From a bacterium (GTDB lineage Bacteria > B130-G9), in assembly GCA_035527515.1 (NCBI GenBank), contig DATLAJ010000180.1:1-28054 (forward strand): 28,054 nucleotides of DNA, given 5' to 3'. The position numbers were made by a program, and so were the translations under genes. The notes below the pieces were generated by a model that saw nothing but the letters and a program-made list of their open reading frames with translations, was not told the origin of the DNA and did not search any database. The stretch's first letter is position 1. Every line of letters begins with the position of its first letter. Shown here piece after piece: positions 7,724-15,759 of the stretch.

Positions 7724-8728
7724 ATGGCGGTAAGGGTTGCGATCAATGGCTTTGGAAGAATTGGAAGGCTTTATTTAAGGGCGGCTTACAAGAGCCCCGA
7801 GCTTGAGTTCGTCCAGATCAACGATCTGACCGACTCGAGAACGCTTGCTCATCTCTTGGCGTGGGATTCGGCTCACGGTCCGTTTCCTGGCAATGTCTCT
7901 TACGGCAAGGACTCCATAATGGTGGGCAACACGAAGATCAAGGTCTCTGCGGAGCGTGATCCCGCTAATCTGCCGTGGCGAGATGATAAGATCGATATCG
8001 TCATTGAATCGACGGGGATATTCAGAGATAGAGCGGGAGCAAGCAAGCACCTTGACGCAGGAGCCAAGAAGGTCATCATCAGCGCCCCGGCCAAGGAGCC
8101 TGACATCACAATTGTCATCGGCGTCAACGACAAGGATTACGACCCAACGAGGCACAACATAATCTCGTGCGCCTCGTGCACGACGAACTGCCTCGCTCCG
8201 ATTGCGAAAGTGCTGCTTCAGACCTACGGGATTGAATGTGCGTACATGACGACAATCCACTCCTACACGAACGACCAGCGGATCCTTGACTTCCCTCATC
8301 CTGATCTCAGGCGGGCGCGGACCGCGGCGGTTTCGATGATCCCAACCACGACGGGCGCGGCGAAGGCCACGGCGCTCGTTATTCCCGAGCTTCGGGGCAA
8401 GATCGATGGCATTTCGATCCGTGTGCCGACCCAGAATGTGTCCCTAGTTGATCTCTCGTGCGTTGTGGAGCATGAGACTGACAAGGGTGACGTCAACAGG
8501 GCGCTTAAGAACGCGGCCGACAACGAGCTGAAGGGCATACTAGATGTGTGCGAGCTCCCGCTGGTCTCGGTTGATTTCAACAACAATCCGTTCTCGTCGA
8601 TCGTAGATGCGCTCAGCACGGCCGTCATCAAGGGCAAGCTGGTTAAGATCATATCTTGGTATGACAACGAGTGGGGATACTCCAACCGCCTCGTCGATAT
8701 GACGAAGCTCGTGGCCGGGTCGCTCTGA
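7724..8728 (+). CDS. gap: Glyceraldehyde-3-phosphate dehydrogenase, type I
   Basis: A 334-residue cytosolic enzyme that oxidises glyceraldehyde-3-phosphate with NAD(P)+ and phosphate to 1,3-bisphosphoglycerate. The Rossmann start VAINGFGRIGRLYLRA, the catalytic segment SCASCTTNCLAP with Cys152, and the late WYDNEWGYSNRLVDM are all intact. Length is normal. GAGGT lies seven bases before ATG 7724. Only one base separates its stop from pgk, and tpiA and secG follow closely, so the four are one lower-glycolysis operon. The residue after VQIND is Leu in NDLTD, as in typical NAD-dependent forms; cofactor preference is otherwise not determined. Confidence 0.98.
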   Translation: MAVRVAINGFGRIGRLYLRAAYKSPELEFVQINDLTDSRTLAHLLAWDSAHGPFPGNVSYGKDSIMVGNTKIKVSAERDPANLPWRDDKIDIVIESTGIFRDRAGASKHLDAGAKKVIISAPAKEPDITIVIGVNDKDYDPTRHNIISCASCTTNCLAPIAKVLLQTYGIECAYMTTIHSYTNDQRILDFPHPDLRRARTAAVSMIPTTTGAAKATALVIPELRGKIDGISIRVPTQNVSLVDLSCVVEHETDKGDVNRALKNAADNELKGILDVCELPLVSVDFNNNPFSSIVDALSTAVIKGKLVKIISWYDNEWGYSNRLVDMTKLVAGSL

Positions 8729-8729
8729 G

Positions 8730-9929
8730 ATGATACCGGAGCTGTCTAAGAAAAGCGTTGCTGATGTGGAGCTCTTGGGCAAGCGAGTGCTGCTGCGGGC
8801 CGATTTCAACGTGCCGCTTGGCCCCGGGCGCGAGATTCTCGACGACACGCGCATTAGCGCACATCTTCCGACAATCAACTACATCCTCTCGAAGGGCGCC
8901 AAACTGATCGTGGCATCGCATCTGGACCGGCCTAAGGGCAAGGTGGTCCCCGAGATGAGCCTCGCTCCGGTCGCGAAACGGCTCGAAGAGATGCTTGAGG
9001 CAAAGGTCAGTTTCGTTGACGATTGTGTCGGTCCCAAGGTGGCAAGCGCGGTCGCCTCTCTGGGTGAGGGCGAGGTACTGTTGCTCGAGAACATTAGGTT
9101 CAAACCTGGTGAGACTGAGAACTCGCCCGAGCTCGCAAAGCAGTTGGCGATGCTTTGTGATGTTTACGTTGATGACGCGTTCTCGTCTGCCCACCGCGCG
9201 CACGCCTCAGTAGTTGAGATCGCCAAGTTCGTCCCTGAGTCCGTTCAAGGTTTCTTGATGGAGAAGGATGTGTTTAATCTCGGGAAGCTTCTTAAGTCGC
9301 CCATACAGCCGTTCATCGTCATACTTGGCGGGGCGAAGGTGAAGGACAAGATCGGACTGATCAATCACCTAGTCGGCAAGGTTGACACGATGGCAATAGG
9401 AGGCGGGATGTGCTTCACGTTCCTCAAGGCGAAGGGCCTTGGCATAGGAGACTCGTTGCTTGACGAGGAGCATCTTGCGGCCGTCGCCAACCTGCTTGAC
9501 GAGGCAGAATCGATGGGGACAAGAATCATCCTTCCGGTCGATATCGTCGTGGCAGAAGATGTTTCCGCCGAGGCAAGCGCAAGGGTTGTTTCGGCCGACA
9601 AGATTCCCGACGGTCAGAAAGGGCTTGACATCGGGCCGCAAACCACGACTCTTTTCGTCTCCGCAATTGAGAGAGCAGCGACCGTTTTCTGGAACGGGCC
9701 GATGGGCGTGTTCGAGAAACCTGCATTTGCCAAAGGGACGATTGCTGTGGCAAAAGCGCTTGCGGCGGCGAGTGCGACAACGGTGGTTGGCGGCGGCGAG
9801 ACGGTATCGGCGGTCAGGGCGGCGGGTGTTGCTGACCGGATCACGCATATCTCGACCGGAGGTGGCGCCTCGCTTGAGTTCTTGGCGGGCAAGACGTTGC
9901 CAGGCATCGCGGCGCTGGACGATATATAG
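8730..9929 (+). CDS. pgk: Phosphoglycerate kinase
   Basis: A 399-residue cytosolic monomer that transfers phosphate between 1,3-bisphosphoglycerate and ADP to give 3-phosphoglycerate and ATP. The substrate motif RADFNVPL, SHLDRPKG, the ILGGAKVKDKI segment, the nucleotide loop FWNGPMGVFE and the late GGGETVSAV are all present, and the length is typical. The start ATG 8730 follows the gap stop after a single base, implying coupled translation. The next gene, tpiA, starts 11 bases after its stop. Confidence 0.98.
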   Translation: MIPELSKKSVADVELLGKRVLLRADFNVPLGPGREILDDTRISAHLPTINYILSKGAKLIVASHLDRPKGKVVPEMSLAPVAKRLEEMLEAKVSFVDDCVGPKVASAVASLGEGEVLLLENIRFKPGETENSPELAKQLAMLCDVYVDDAFSSAHRAHASVVEIAKFVPESVQGFLMEKDVFNLGKLLKSPIQPFIVILGGAKVKDKIGLINHLVGKVDTMAIGGGMCFTFLKAKGLGIGDSLLDEEHLAAVANLLDEAESMGTRIILPVDIVVAEDVSAEASARVVSADKIPDGQKGLDIGPQTTTLFVSAIERAATVFWNGPMGVFEKPAFAKGTIAVAKALAAASATTVVGGGETVSAVRAAGVADRITHISTGGGASLEFLAGKTLPGIAALDDI

Positions 9930-9940
9930 GGATTTGGGAG

Positions 9941-10714
9941 ATGGTGAAAGAGCGAAGGCCACTGATAGCTGGCAACTGGAAGATGCACAAGACGATCAAG
10001 GAGTCTCTTGAGCTCGTTGATGGGATAATTGAAAGGTTGGTCAAACAGCCTGCTGAAGGTGTGGATGTCCTCGTTTGTCCGGCGTTTACTGCGCTTGCAG
10101 GCGTGTCAAAGCGGCTTGCCGGAACCGATGTTGCCGTGGGCGGGCAGAACTGCTCGCTTCTGAGCGAGGGTGCGCGCACAGGGGAGATCTCACCGTTGAT
10201 GCTTCTCGACGTTGGCTGCACGTTTGTGATTCTCGGGCACTCGGAGCGCCGGTCCTATTTTCACGAGACTGATGATATAATCAGCGCGAAGGTCAAGCTG
10301 GCGCTAGAGTGCGGTCTTCTGCCGGTGCTATGCGTTGGCGAGACGCTTGATCAGCGAGAGCAGGGGCGGACGTTTGATGTGCTTAGGACACAGATTGAGG
10401 GCTGTTTGGACGGCATCTCGGCCGAGCAGCTCGCCAGAGTAACCGTGGCCTATGAGCCAATCTGGGCGATCGGCACGGGACGGACTGCAACACCTGAAAC
10501 CGCGCAGGAGGCTCATCAGTTTATTAGAGGACTGATTGCGTCACTCTCGACGGCCGCCGAGGTGGCCAACAAGATGCGGATGCTCTATGGTGGCAGCGTC
10601 AAGCCCGAGAACGCAGTCTCGCTGCTTGCTCAGCCAGATATTGACGGGGCATTGGTCGGAGGCGCAAGCCTGAACGCAAATGCCTTCTACACTATCATCA
10701 CCAGCGCGAGGTAG
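9941..10714 (+). CDS. tpiA: Triosephosphate isomerase
   Basis: A 257-residue TIM-barrel enzyme interconverting dihydroxyacetone phosphate and glyceraldehyde-3-phosphate. The catalytic lysine lies in AGNWKMHK, the catalytic histidine in ILGHSERR near residue 97, and the catalytic glutamate in AYEPIWAIGTG near residue 170, followed by the phosphate-binding YGGSVKPEN. Length is normal. GGGAG lies shortly before ATG 9941. It is third of gap-pgk-tpiA-secG, an order common across many bacteria. Confidence 0.98.
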   Translation: MVKERRPLIAGNWKMHKTIKESLELVDGIIERLVKQPAEGVDVLVCPAFTALAGVSKRLAGTDVAVGGQNCSLLSEGARTGEISPLMLLDVGCTFVILGHSERRSYFHETDDIISAKVKLALECGLLPVLCVGETLDQREQGRTFDVLRTQIEGCLDGISAEQLARVTVAYEPIWAIGTGRTATPETAQEAHQFIRGLIASLSTAAEVANKMRMLYGGSVKPENAVSLLAQPDIDGALVGGASLNANAFYTIITSAR

Positions 10715-10723
10715 TTATACACA

Positions 10724-11098
10724 ATGCTGACAATGCTCATTGTTATTCATGTTCTCTTGTGTGTTGGGCTCATGGCCATAATCCTGCTCCAGGGAGGGAA
10801 GGGCGCCGACTTGGCAAGTGTGTTCGGCGGCGGGACTTCCGGAACGGCATTTGGCGTCACTGGCGCCGAGCCGTTTGTCGCCAAAGTGACCACGGCGGTC
10901 GCTGTTGGCTTTCTGTTGTCTTGCATAATTCTGTCGTATTTCTACACGCCGAGCGGGGCGCGTTCCGTGATCCAGCAGGGCGCGGGTCAGCAGAGCTCTC
11001 AGACAACACCCGGGGCAACGGAGGAATCGTCTGGGCCCGGAGCGACTTCCGGCACGCTTGGCACGGTGGGAACTGAAGGAACCGCAGGCCGCGAGTAG
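10724..11098 (+). CDS. secG: Preprotein translocase subunit SecG
   Basis: A 124-residue membrane protein. It has two transmembrane helices (about residues 2-20 and 52-72) separated by the conserved cytosolic stretch ILLQGGKGADLASVFGGG, which is diagnostic of SecG. Its role is to assist SecA-driven protein movement through SecYEG. The tail after the second helix is a low-complexity Gly/Ser/Thr/Glu-rich extension, common in SecG. It starts nine bases after tpiA. Location after tpiA and before a tRNA-Leu is a widespread arrangement, which strengthens the call. Confidence 0.93.
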   Translation: MLTMLIVIHVLLCVGLMAIILLQGGKGADLASVFGGGTSGTAFGVTGAEPFVAKVTTAVAVGFLLSCIILSYFYTPSGARSVIQQGAGQQSSQTTPGATEESSGPGATSGTLGTVGTEGTAGRE

Positions 11099-11161
11099 CG
11101 CCACAGCGTCATGGCAGTAATATGGCTGGGCATGTCTTCGAGCGTTCTAGTGGGGATGGCG

Positions 11162-11177
11162 CGGCCGGGTCCGGCCG
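11162..11177 (+). other. GC hairpin between secG and tRNA-Leu
   Basis: CGGCCGG-GT-CCGGCCG is a perfect inverted repeat with only a two-base centre, 64 bases after the secG stop. No T-run follows, so it is not a standard intrinsic terminator; it may stabilise the operon's 3' end or mark RNA processing. Confidence 0.4.
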
Positions 11178-11214
11178 GGCCAAGTCGATCGTGCAAGCTG
11201 CTGCGCACTTATAT

Positions 11215-11300
11215 GCCGAGATGGTGGAATATGGTAGACACGCTGCCTTGAGGGGGCAGTGGGCGAAAGCCTATGGGGGTTCGAGTCCCCCTCTCGGCAT
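11215..11300 (+). tRNA. tRNA-Leu (anticodon GAG)
   Basis: The cloverleaf can be drawn directly. The acceptor stem GCCGAGA pairs with TCTCGGC, with discriminator A at 11300. The anticodon stem CTGCC/GGCAG holds loop TTGAGGG, giving anticodon GAG. A long class II variable arm contains TGGGC-GAAA-GCCTA, and the T stem GGGGG/CCCCC holds TTCGAGT. The anticodon reads CUC/CUU leucine codons. No CCA is encoded; TCCC follows, so CCA must be added by the nucleotidyltransferase. The gene lies between the glycolysis-secG operon and the defence-like cassette. Confidence 0.95.
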
Positions 11301-11447
11301 CCCCTTTATAGCCGAATTCCCGCCAATCCCACCTCTGAATACCTGTTGAAATCGTTAGTGCTCTGATACATCTCGACACCTTCCGTGCCCCATCGCTGAC
11401 GTCGGACCTTAGTTGAAAGTGCGATTCCAAAAAGGTAACCTCTCAAC

Positions 11448-12530
11448 ATGGCAATCAAGATTAAGAGCCTCAAGATTCGCAACTTCAGGTGCATCGGCGA
11501 GCTCGACCTCGACTTCACCGATCCCGACGGCAATCCCCTCGACCTCGTAGTCCTCGCCGGCCCCAACGGCTGCGGCAAAACGAGCGTGCTTGAGGTGATC
11601 AAGATTCTTCTTGATTGGGGGGAATCCGAAGACTATGCGGAGCAAATCAACGATAAAGAGCTATTCGATGAAGCAGAGCCATTTAGTCCCGCTCGACAAG
11701 CCGATGTCCGGCAGGGCGCAAAGCAGTATCAGCTGATCTTCGAAATGAACGATGATGACCACACCGGCAGGATCGAGATCAATGGCCCACACTGCGACCC
11801 AGATGCTCCGGGCTTCCCGTATAATGCGCAGCATAACCAGGTGCTCCCAAATGGGGATTGGGGTGATCGCATAATGCGAGTGCCATTCGGATACTTCTCC
11901 TCAAGGCGGAGGCAAAAACTCGTCCCGTCTCTGCCGATTTCTGACAATGGCAGGGACAAGGAAGTGAAGGCTGAGGAGACAAACCGGCTGTTCGCCCTGC
12001 AAAGGAAGTGCACGAGCCTCTGGGTACACACGTTTTTCGATAGCCCAGAGCCCGCATCGCATCCACGGGTCCGCGCCATTATCGATCCCCTTGAGAGGAT
12101 TTGGGAGATATTTTATCCCGGGACCGAGGCTCGTTTCATTGTCAGACCTGTGGACAAGAACGACCCTGGGAAGGACGTGAACCTTTACCTTCGGAGAGAG
12201 GACGGCGCAGAAATCCCGGTGAACGACCTCAGTTCTGGCGAGATCGAGGTTCTAGCGATGGCGGGCTGGTTCACAATGCACGACTACAAGGGCGGGATCG
12301 TTCTTATCGATGAGCCGGAGCTGCACATGCACGAAGAGTGGCACTGCGCCATCATGAGGGCCCTGAGAGTGCTTTTGCCTGAGACGCAGATTATCGTGGC
12401 GACCCATTCGAGGGATATCATCGATTCGGTAATGAGCTACGAGCAGTTCTGGTTGCTGCACGAGGGCGACCCGCGTCTTGGGCCAAACGACAAGCCTGTG
12501 ATCCGTGACCGACCGGAGCAGGATGCTTAA
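11448..12530 (+). CDS. ABC/SMC-like AAA ATPase, AriA-like component of a PARIS-type defence system
   Basis: A 360-residue soluble ATPase of the RecF/OLD/AAA_15-21 type. It opens with IKSLKIRNFRCIGELDLDF, has Walker A GPNGCGKTS at about residues 38-46, signature LSSGE at about 261-265, Walker B IVLIDEPELHMH at about 283-294, and the switch histidine in VATHSRD near 320. All ATPase motifs are intact. Its stop overlaps the start of a TOPRIM/DUF4435-like gene. Established knowledge: an ATPase of this class paired with a DUF4435 TOPRIM protein is the composition of the PARIS anti-phage system (AriA and AriB). There the ATPase complex senses phage anti-restriction proteins and releases the nuclease. 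This protein looks somewhat shorter than the AriA proteins I remember, so it may be a variant. A generic OLD-like two-gene system is the alternative. It starts 147 bases after tRNA-Leu. Confidence 0.82.
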   Translation: MAIKIKSLKIRNFRCIGELDLDFTDPDGNPLDLVVLAGPNGCGKTSVLEVIKILLDWGESEDYAEQINDKELFDEAEPFSPARQADVRQGAKQYQLIFEMNDDDHTGRIEINGPHCDPDAPGFPYNAQHNQVLPNGDWGDRIMRVPFGYFSSRRRQKLVPSLPISDNGRDKEVKAEETNRLFALQRKCTSLWVHTFFDSPEPASHPRVRAIIDPLERIWEIFYPGTEARFIVRPVDKNDPGKDVNLYLRREDGAEIPVNDLSSGEIEVLAMAGWFTMHDYKGGIVLIDEPELHMHEEWHCAIMRALRVLLPETQIIVATHSRDIIDSVMSYEQFWLLHEGDPRLGPNDKPVIRDRPEQDA

Positions 12531-13365
12531 GTCGCTATACAAGACACGAGCTGTCGTTGTCTGGGTTGAGGACGAGCTGACAAAGGAATACCTCCGTACA
12601 CTTTGGCAGAAAGACCCGAGGATCGGCTTCGCCGTAGCCGCAGGCCGGGAAGGCGTCAGTAGTTTGACAAATGATGCTCGTTCAGCCCCGGACCAACGCA
12701 CGAACGTCTTTGGAGTTCGAGACAGGGATTTCGGCGAGACCAACTTCCCGGATTGGACGAATGCCGACACTTTCCTCTTCAGGCTGCCGGCGTATGAGAT
12801 CGAGAATTACCTGCTGGATTGGGACGCACTCGCTGGCTGCGCGGGGGAGGAGTTGCGCAGAAATGCAGCTGAGATAGAACGTCGCGTCAAGAAGAGAGCC
12901 GCAGCGCTGACATGGTGGGCGGCGTGCAAAAGGGCCCTCAACCAGATTCACACTGAGCTTACGAGTGGATTCCCGGCCGACCCGACACAGGAAGAGATGT
13001 CCTGTTTGACTGGCGCCCTGAATTACGTGTTGAAGACCAACAACTGGCACTGCCGCGCTTGCGGCCTCGCGAACGGCCCGCTTGACAAGAGCGCCATCTC
13101 CGACAGCCTAACTCGTTACCACAGTGATAATGAACTAGCTCTTGACAATGCCTCTTGGCTGACGTCGTTCCCCGGCAAGCGGCTTTACAGAGAGGCGAGG
13201 TCTTATGTTCGAGGTGCAAGCGACGATGGGACAGCGGTGGCGGCCGATATCGATCTGGCAAAAGCCATCGCCAATTGGCAGGTTGACAACAAGCGGCCGC
13301 CATCAGACCTTGTGACCTTGCGGAAATGCTTGCTGCAAAGAGCGGGGCTTGCGCACACCCGATGA
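12523..13365 (+). CDS. DUF4435/TOPRIM-like putative nuclease, AriB-like effector
   Basis: A 280-residue protein with TOPRIM-like elements in order: a strand then acidic residue in VVVWVEDELTKEYL (Glu16), a glycine-containing turn AAGREGVSSL, a strand ending in the DxD pair GVRDRDF (Asp67 and Asp69), and AYEIENYLLD (Glu92, Glu94), which is characteristic of DUF4435. Family knowledge: these residues bind metal in TOPRIM nucleases, and AriB of PARIS acts as a nuclease once released from AriA (tRNA cleavage has been reported for studied AriB proteins). The start at ATG 12523 overlaps the ATPase stop (ATGCTTAA) with GGAG four bases upstream. An in-frame GTG at 12505 lacks a ribosome site. The C-terminal half, with an HCRAC motif, is unassigned. 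It ends 12 bases from the convergent methyltransferase. Confidence 0.75.
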   Translation: MLKSLYKTRAVVVWVEDELTKEYLRTLWQKDPRIGFAVAAGREGVSSLTNDARSAPDQRTNVFGVRDRDFGETNFPDWTNADTFLFRLPAYEIENYLLDWDALAGCAGEELRRNAAEIERRVKKRAAALTWWAACKRALNQIHTELTSGFPADPTQEEMSCLTGALNYVLKTNNWHCRACGLANGPLDKSAISDSLTRYHSDNELALDNASWLTSFPGKRLYREARSYVRGASDDGTAVAADIDLAKAIANWQVDNKRPPSDLVTLRKCLLQRAGLAHTR

Positions 13366-13377
13366 TGCGGAAAGAGG

Positions 13378-14040
13378 CTATCGCCTCACGGCCTTGATGG
13401 CGATCGCGCAGCCACGGTTTCTGAAAAGCACGTGATCCAGCCTGAGCGCGAGCTCCATCAAAAGCCGGGGCAAGACTAACTTCCTGCTGAACAGCCACGA
13501 AAGGTCGCGAAGATACCACAACTGATACAGCGCCTGCGCAATCGTCGCCCCGTATTTCTCTGCCCCAACCACCTCAAGCCCCGCCTCGTGGCATTTGCAC
13601 ACCAGCTCCCCCAGCTCATAGCCCGGCCGCACGTGGCCCCACTGCGCCTCAGCTTGCGACCACTTCTTGCTTGCCTTGCCCAGTGGTAACGAGGCCTCTT
13701 TGAAGTCGTGCTCGATCGCCGGCGTCGTCAACAAAAGGACCCCTTCTGGCCGCAGAACACCGGCGATCTGGCGAAGCAGCCCTAAATCGTCCTCAACGTG
13801 CTCGAGGACATCGAGGCACAAGACAGCATCGAATGAACAATCCTGAAAAGGAAAGGTCGAGCCGTCGTAGAGCACCAGGTTCGGAAACGGCTTCCTCTCG
13901 ATCTCGAGGTTCACCATAGGGCCAAGTTGGCGCCTGCCGGGAAGCGGAATCGCCCCACACCCAACATTGAGGATGCGGCCCCTCTGGCCGGGCAGCCACC
14001 GCCGAATCGCCAAATGCCGCCTCTTCACTGCGATCGTCAT
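13378..14040 (-). CDS. Class I SAM-dependent methyltransferase (Methyltransf_11 type)
   Basis: A 220-residue soluble enzyme. Motif I is ILNVGCGAIPLPG (about residues 22-34), followed by the acidic strand-2 end NLEIE, then CLDVLEHVEDDL (motif post-I/II) and LRPEGVLLLTTPAIEH (motif III). These fit small-molecule methyltransferases acting on metabolites, sugars or lipids rather than DNA, since no NPPY-type motif is seen. The C-terminal part, about 100 residues with LDHVLFRN and an Ala/Leu-rich helix, is not assigned. It is convergent with the ATPase/TOPRIM cassette and divergent from the thermonuclease, so it is probably not part of either unit. No clear ribosome site precedes ATG 14040. Confidence 0.82.
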   Translation of the reverse strand: MTIAVKRRHLAIRRWLPGQRGRILNVGCGAIPLPGRRQLGPMVNLEIERKPFPNLVLYDGSTFPFQDCSFDAVLCLDVLEHVEDDLGLLRQIAGVLRPEGVLLLTTPAIEHDFKEASLPLGKASKKWSQAEAQWGHVRPGYELGELVCKCHEAGLEVVGAEKYGATIAQALYQLWYLRDLSWLFSRKLVLPRLLMELALRLDHVLFRNRGCAIAIKAVRR

Positions 14041-14236
14041 GGGTAGGATTGTTACAAACGCATCGGTATCTTTGCAACCTACCCCCGGAGAATCGCAGGG
14101 CTAGCGAGGCGAGGCTTTGCACGATGACGGCCGATTGCCCTATCTGTCAATCATCCGGGCCAATCAAAAGACCACAGACACACCGAGTCTCACAAAGACT
14201 GCCGTTGCAATCTTGAACGTGATGGGCTTACGATGC

Positions 14237-14281
14237 CGACGAGCGATGCCCAGATTTGGGTTCATTAAGAACCGCTCGTCG
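14237..14281 (+). promoter_or_regulatory. Long inverted repeat in the leader of the thermonuclease gene
   Basis: CGACGAGCG (14237-14245) and CGCTCGTCG (14273-14281) are perfect 9-base inverted arms with a 27-base loop. The loop itself contains a small CCCA/TGGG hairpin. It ends 19 bases before the ATG at 14301. It could be a leader hairpin or a protein-binding site; no T-run follows. Confidence 0.45.
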
Positions 14282-14300
14282 TCGCTAAAGTTGTGTGAGC

Positions 14301-14864
14301 ATGGGGGAGCAGACGTTGATTTCTGCGAGAAAACGCAGGCTCGCTGTCGTGTCCATCGCCGCCGTTGCGGTATGCGTCATGGCATTCAGAGCATACCGTT
14401 GGATCACGCCTCATGCGCCGCGGCAGACAGCGCACCTGCCAACGCCTGAGGCGAGTTCGCAATCAACGAGCGCTCAGCGACATTCGTATCGGTGTACGAG
14501 AGTTGTCGATGGCGACACAATAGAGATTGCACAGCTTGGTGCAGTTAGACTGATCGGGATCGACTCGCCCGAGATGAACTATGATTTGAGTGTCCCGCAG
14601 CCATTCGCAAGAGAGGCCAAGAATTGCTGCGAGCGGCTGGTCGATGGCAAGGATGTGTCGCTTCTGTTTGACGTTCAGAAGCGGGACAAATATGGCCGGG
14701 TGCTGGCCTATGTCTTCGTCGGGGATATCTTCGTCAACGCCGAGCTCGTCAAGGCGGGGTTAGCCACGGCCTATCACATCCCACCCAACGGCAGATACAG
14801 GACGCGACTCAGGCGTTTTGAGCGCCAGGCAAGAGACAAGATGCGCGGCATCTGGTCCAGATGA
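14301..14864 (+). CDS. Membrane-anchored thermonuclease (staphylococcal nuclease fold)
   Basis: A 187-residue protein. A basic N terminus and a hydrophobic helix at about residues 14-29 act as an anchor or uncleaved signal. A Ser/Thr/Pro/Gln-rich linker runs to about 60, and the SNase domain starts at about 62. Active-site residues are in place: VVDGDT for calcium (Asp70, Asp72), RLIGIDSPE with Arg83, Asp88 and Glu91, and KYGRVLAYVF with Arg133. Family role: calcium-dependent hydrolysis of DNA and RNA, here probably outside the cytoplasmic membrane, for nutrient scavenging or nucleic-acid turnover. The start is ambiguous: GTG 14295 and ATG 14301 have no clear ribosome site, while TTG 14316 lies six bases after GGGGGAG. 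The neighbours give no functional link. Confidence 0.9.
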   Translation: MGEQTLISARKRRLAVVSIAAVAVCVMAFRAYRWITPHAPRQTAHLPTPEASSQSTSAQRHSYRCTRVVDGDTIEIAQLGAVRLIGIDSPEMNYDLSVPQPFAREAKNCCERLVDGKDVSLLFDVQKRDKYGRVLAYVFVGDIFVNAELVKAGLATAYHIPPNGRYRTRLRRFERQARDKMRGIWSR

Positions 14865-14921
14865 AAGCCGCTTACGCCAATCCTCGTCTTGACGCGGGAA
14901 ACAAAAGATAAAGAATGCGCT

Positions 14922-14949
14922 TTGATTCTCTGTAAAGTTTGTGTATTAT
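14922..14949 (+). promoter_or_regulatory. Putative sigma-70-type promoter for the first secreted paralogue
   Basis: TTGATT (14922-14927) and TATTAT (14944-14949) are spaced by 16 bp in a locally AT-rich stretch. They lie about 95 bases upstream of the start codon of the secreted-protein gene. This is a consensus match only. Confidence 0.5.
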
Positions 14950-15045
14950 TCTGTTTGGGGGTTATGTTAATATAGATTAGGTGAGGATTTATATTGGCGA
15001 GTTGGAGAAAGGTAACACTGAGGTGAAGGGAGGTTCTAAAGGCAG

Positions 15046-15474
15046 ATGAAGAGGCTGATTCTGCTTGTTTTGCCGCTTATCTTGCTGGCTGGAGTTTCGT
15101 TTGCCACGTGGGAAGATGCCAACGGTAGAGGCCTGATCCCATACTGGCAATCGGTTGACCAGTGGTACACGTTGATTGTGTTTGTGAACGGGTCAGAGGA
15201 CAATTACGACACGTTGTACATTCGTTTCTGCGACGGCCATGGCAACTTCTGCTCTGACATACATGGGGACATGTTTAGCATAAGACCGGGTGAGCAGGAG
15301 ACGTTTAGTACGTGCCAAGGCGTGGGGAACTGGCTGCCAGTTACCGCGATATTCGGGTACATCAAGTTCCGAGCACAAGATGGCGGCTACATTCAGGCTT
15401 ACACGGTTATCTACAGCCAACTGTCCGCTGGTGGATTCGTAGTTCCAGCTCTTGAGCAGGACCACGGCTTTTAA
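15046..15474 (+). CDS. Small secreted protein, unknown family (paralogue A)
   Basis: A 142-residue protein with a textbook Sec signal peptide: MKRL, a hydrophobic core, and cleavage likely after VSFA (residue 20). The mature part of about 120 residues is rich in aromatic residues and short strands, suggesting a beta-sandwich. Landmarks are PYWQ, WYTL, FVNGSE, HGN, DMFSIR, GEQ, PVTA, GGYIQ and VIY. I do not recognise the family. The gene at 19111 encodes a clear homologue: by eye about 64 of 123 aligned mature residues are identical, with these landmarks conserved. GGGAGG precedes ATG 15046 by 12 bases. It stands alone between a thermonuclease gene and a convergent TPR gene. Three cysteines occur in the mature part, one shared with the homologue. 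A structural or adhesive surface role is inference only. Confidence 0.85.
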   Translation: MKRLILLVLPLILLAGVSFATWEDANGRGLIPYWQSVDQWYTLIVFVNGSEDNYDTLYIRFCDGHGNFCSDIHGDMFSIRPGEQETFSTCQGVGNWLPVTAIFGYIKFRAQDGGYIQAYTVIYSQLSAGGFVVPALEQDHGF

Positions 15475-15759
15475 CCCAGCAAACAAGTTTCAGAGGCATA
15501 GCTGGACATCTTAGTTCTGCCTCGTGGTGAGGCGGCTGTGTCTTGGTTGTAAGTTGGTCGTGTTCTTGGGGGGACTTTGAGGGGTATGTGCGAGGTTAAG
15601 TCTTGCCCCAGAAGGGCGCGAGTTTAGGCTCCGTTGGGCATTATGTCTAGCGCAGGCCCCTCCTGGTCCCGGTTTTTTGATCAGGCTCTTAGCGGGACGG
15701 CGTCATTTAACTCGAGTAGATGACTGGTGTATGCAAACGCTGCCCTGAGCGTGATAGGG

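Noticed and set aside
9369-9962. 197-residue minus-strand frame opposite pgk
   Set aside because: It is a shadow of the highly conserved pgk coding sequence with no recognisable motif.
13378-14040. Methyltransferase as the modification part of a restriction or defence system
   Set aside because: Motifs fit a small-molecule Methyltransf_11 enzyme, no DNA-methylase motif is seen, and it is convergent with the cassette.
11215-14300. Attachment-site duplication flanking the defence cassette
   Set aside because: I looked for a repeat of the tRNA 3' end (GTTCGAGTCCCCCTCTCGGC) downstream to about 14.3 kb and saw none, and there is no integrase, so insertion at the tRNA is not shown.
15519-15533. 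GCCTC-GTGGT-GAGGC hairpin after secreted paralogue A as a terminator
   Set aside because: The stem is short and no T-run follows; the 285-base gap holds no better candidate, so I do not call a terminator there.
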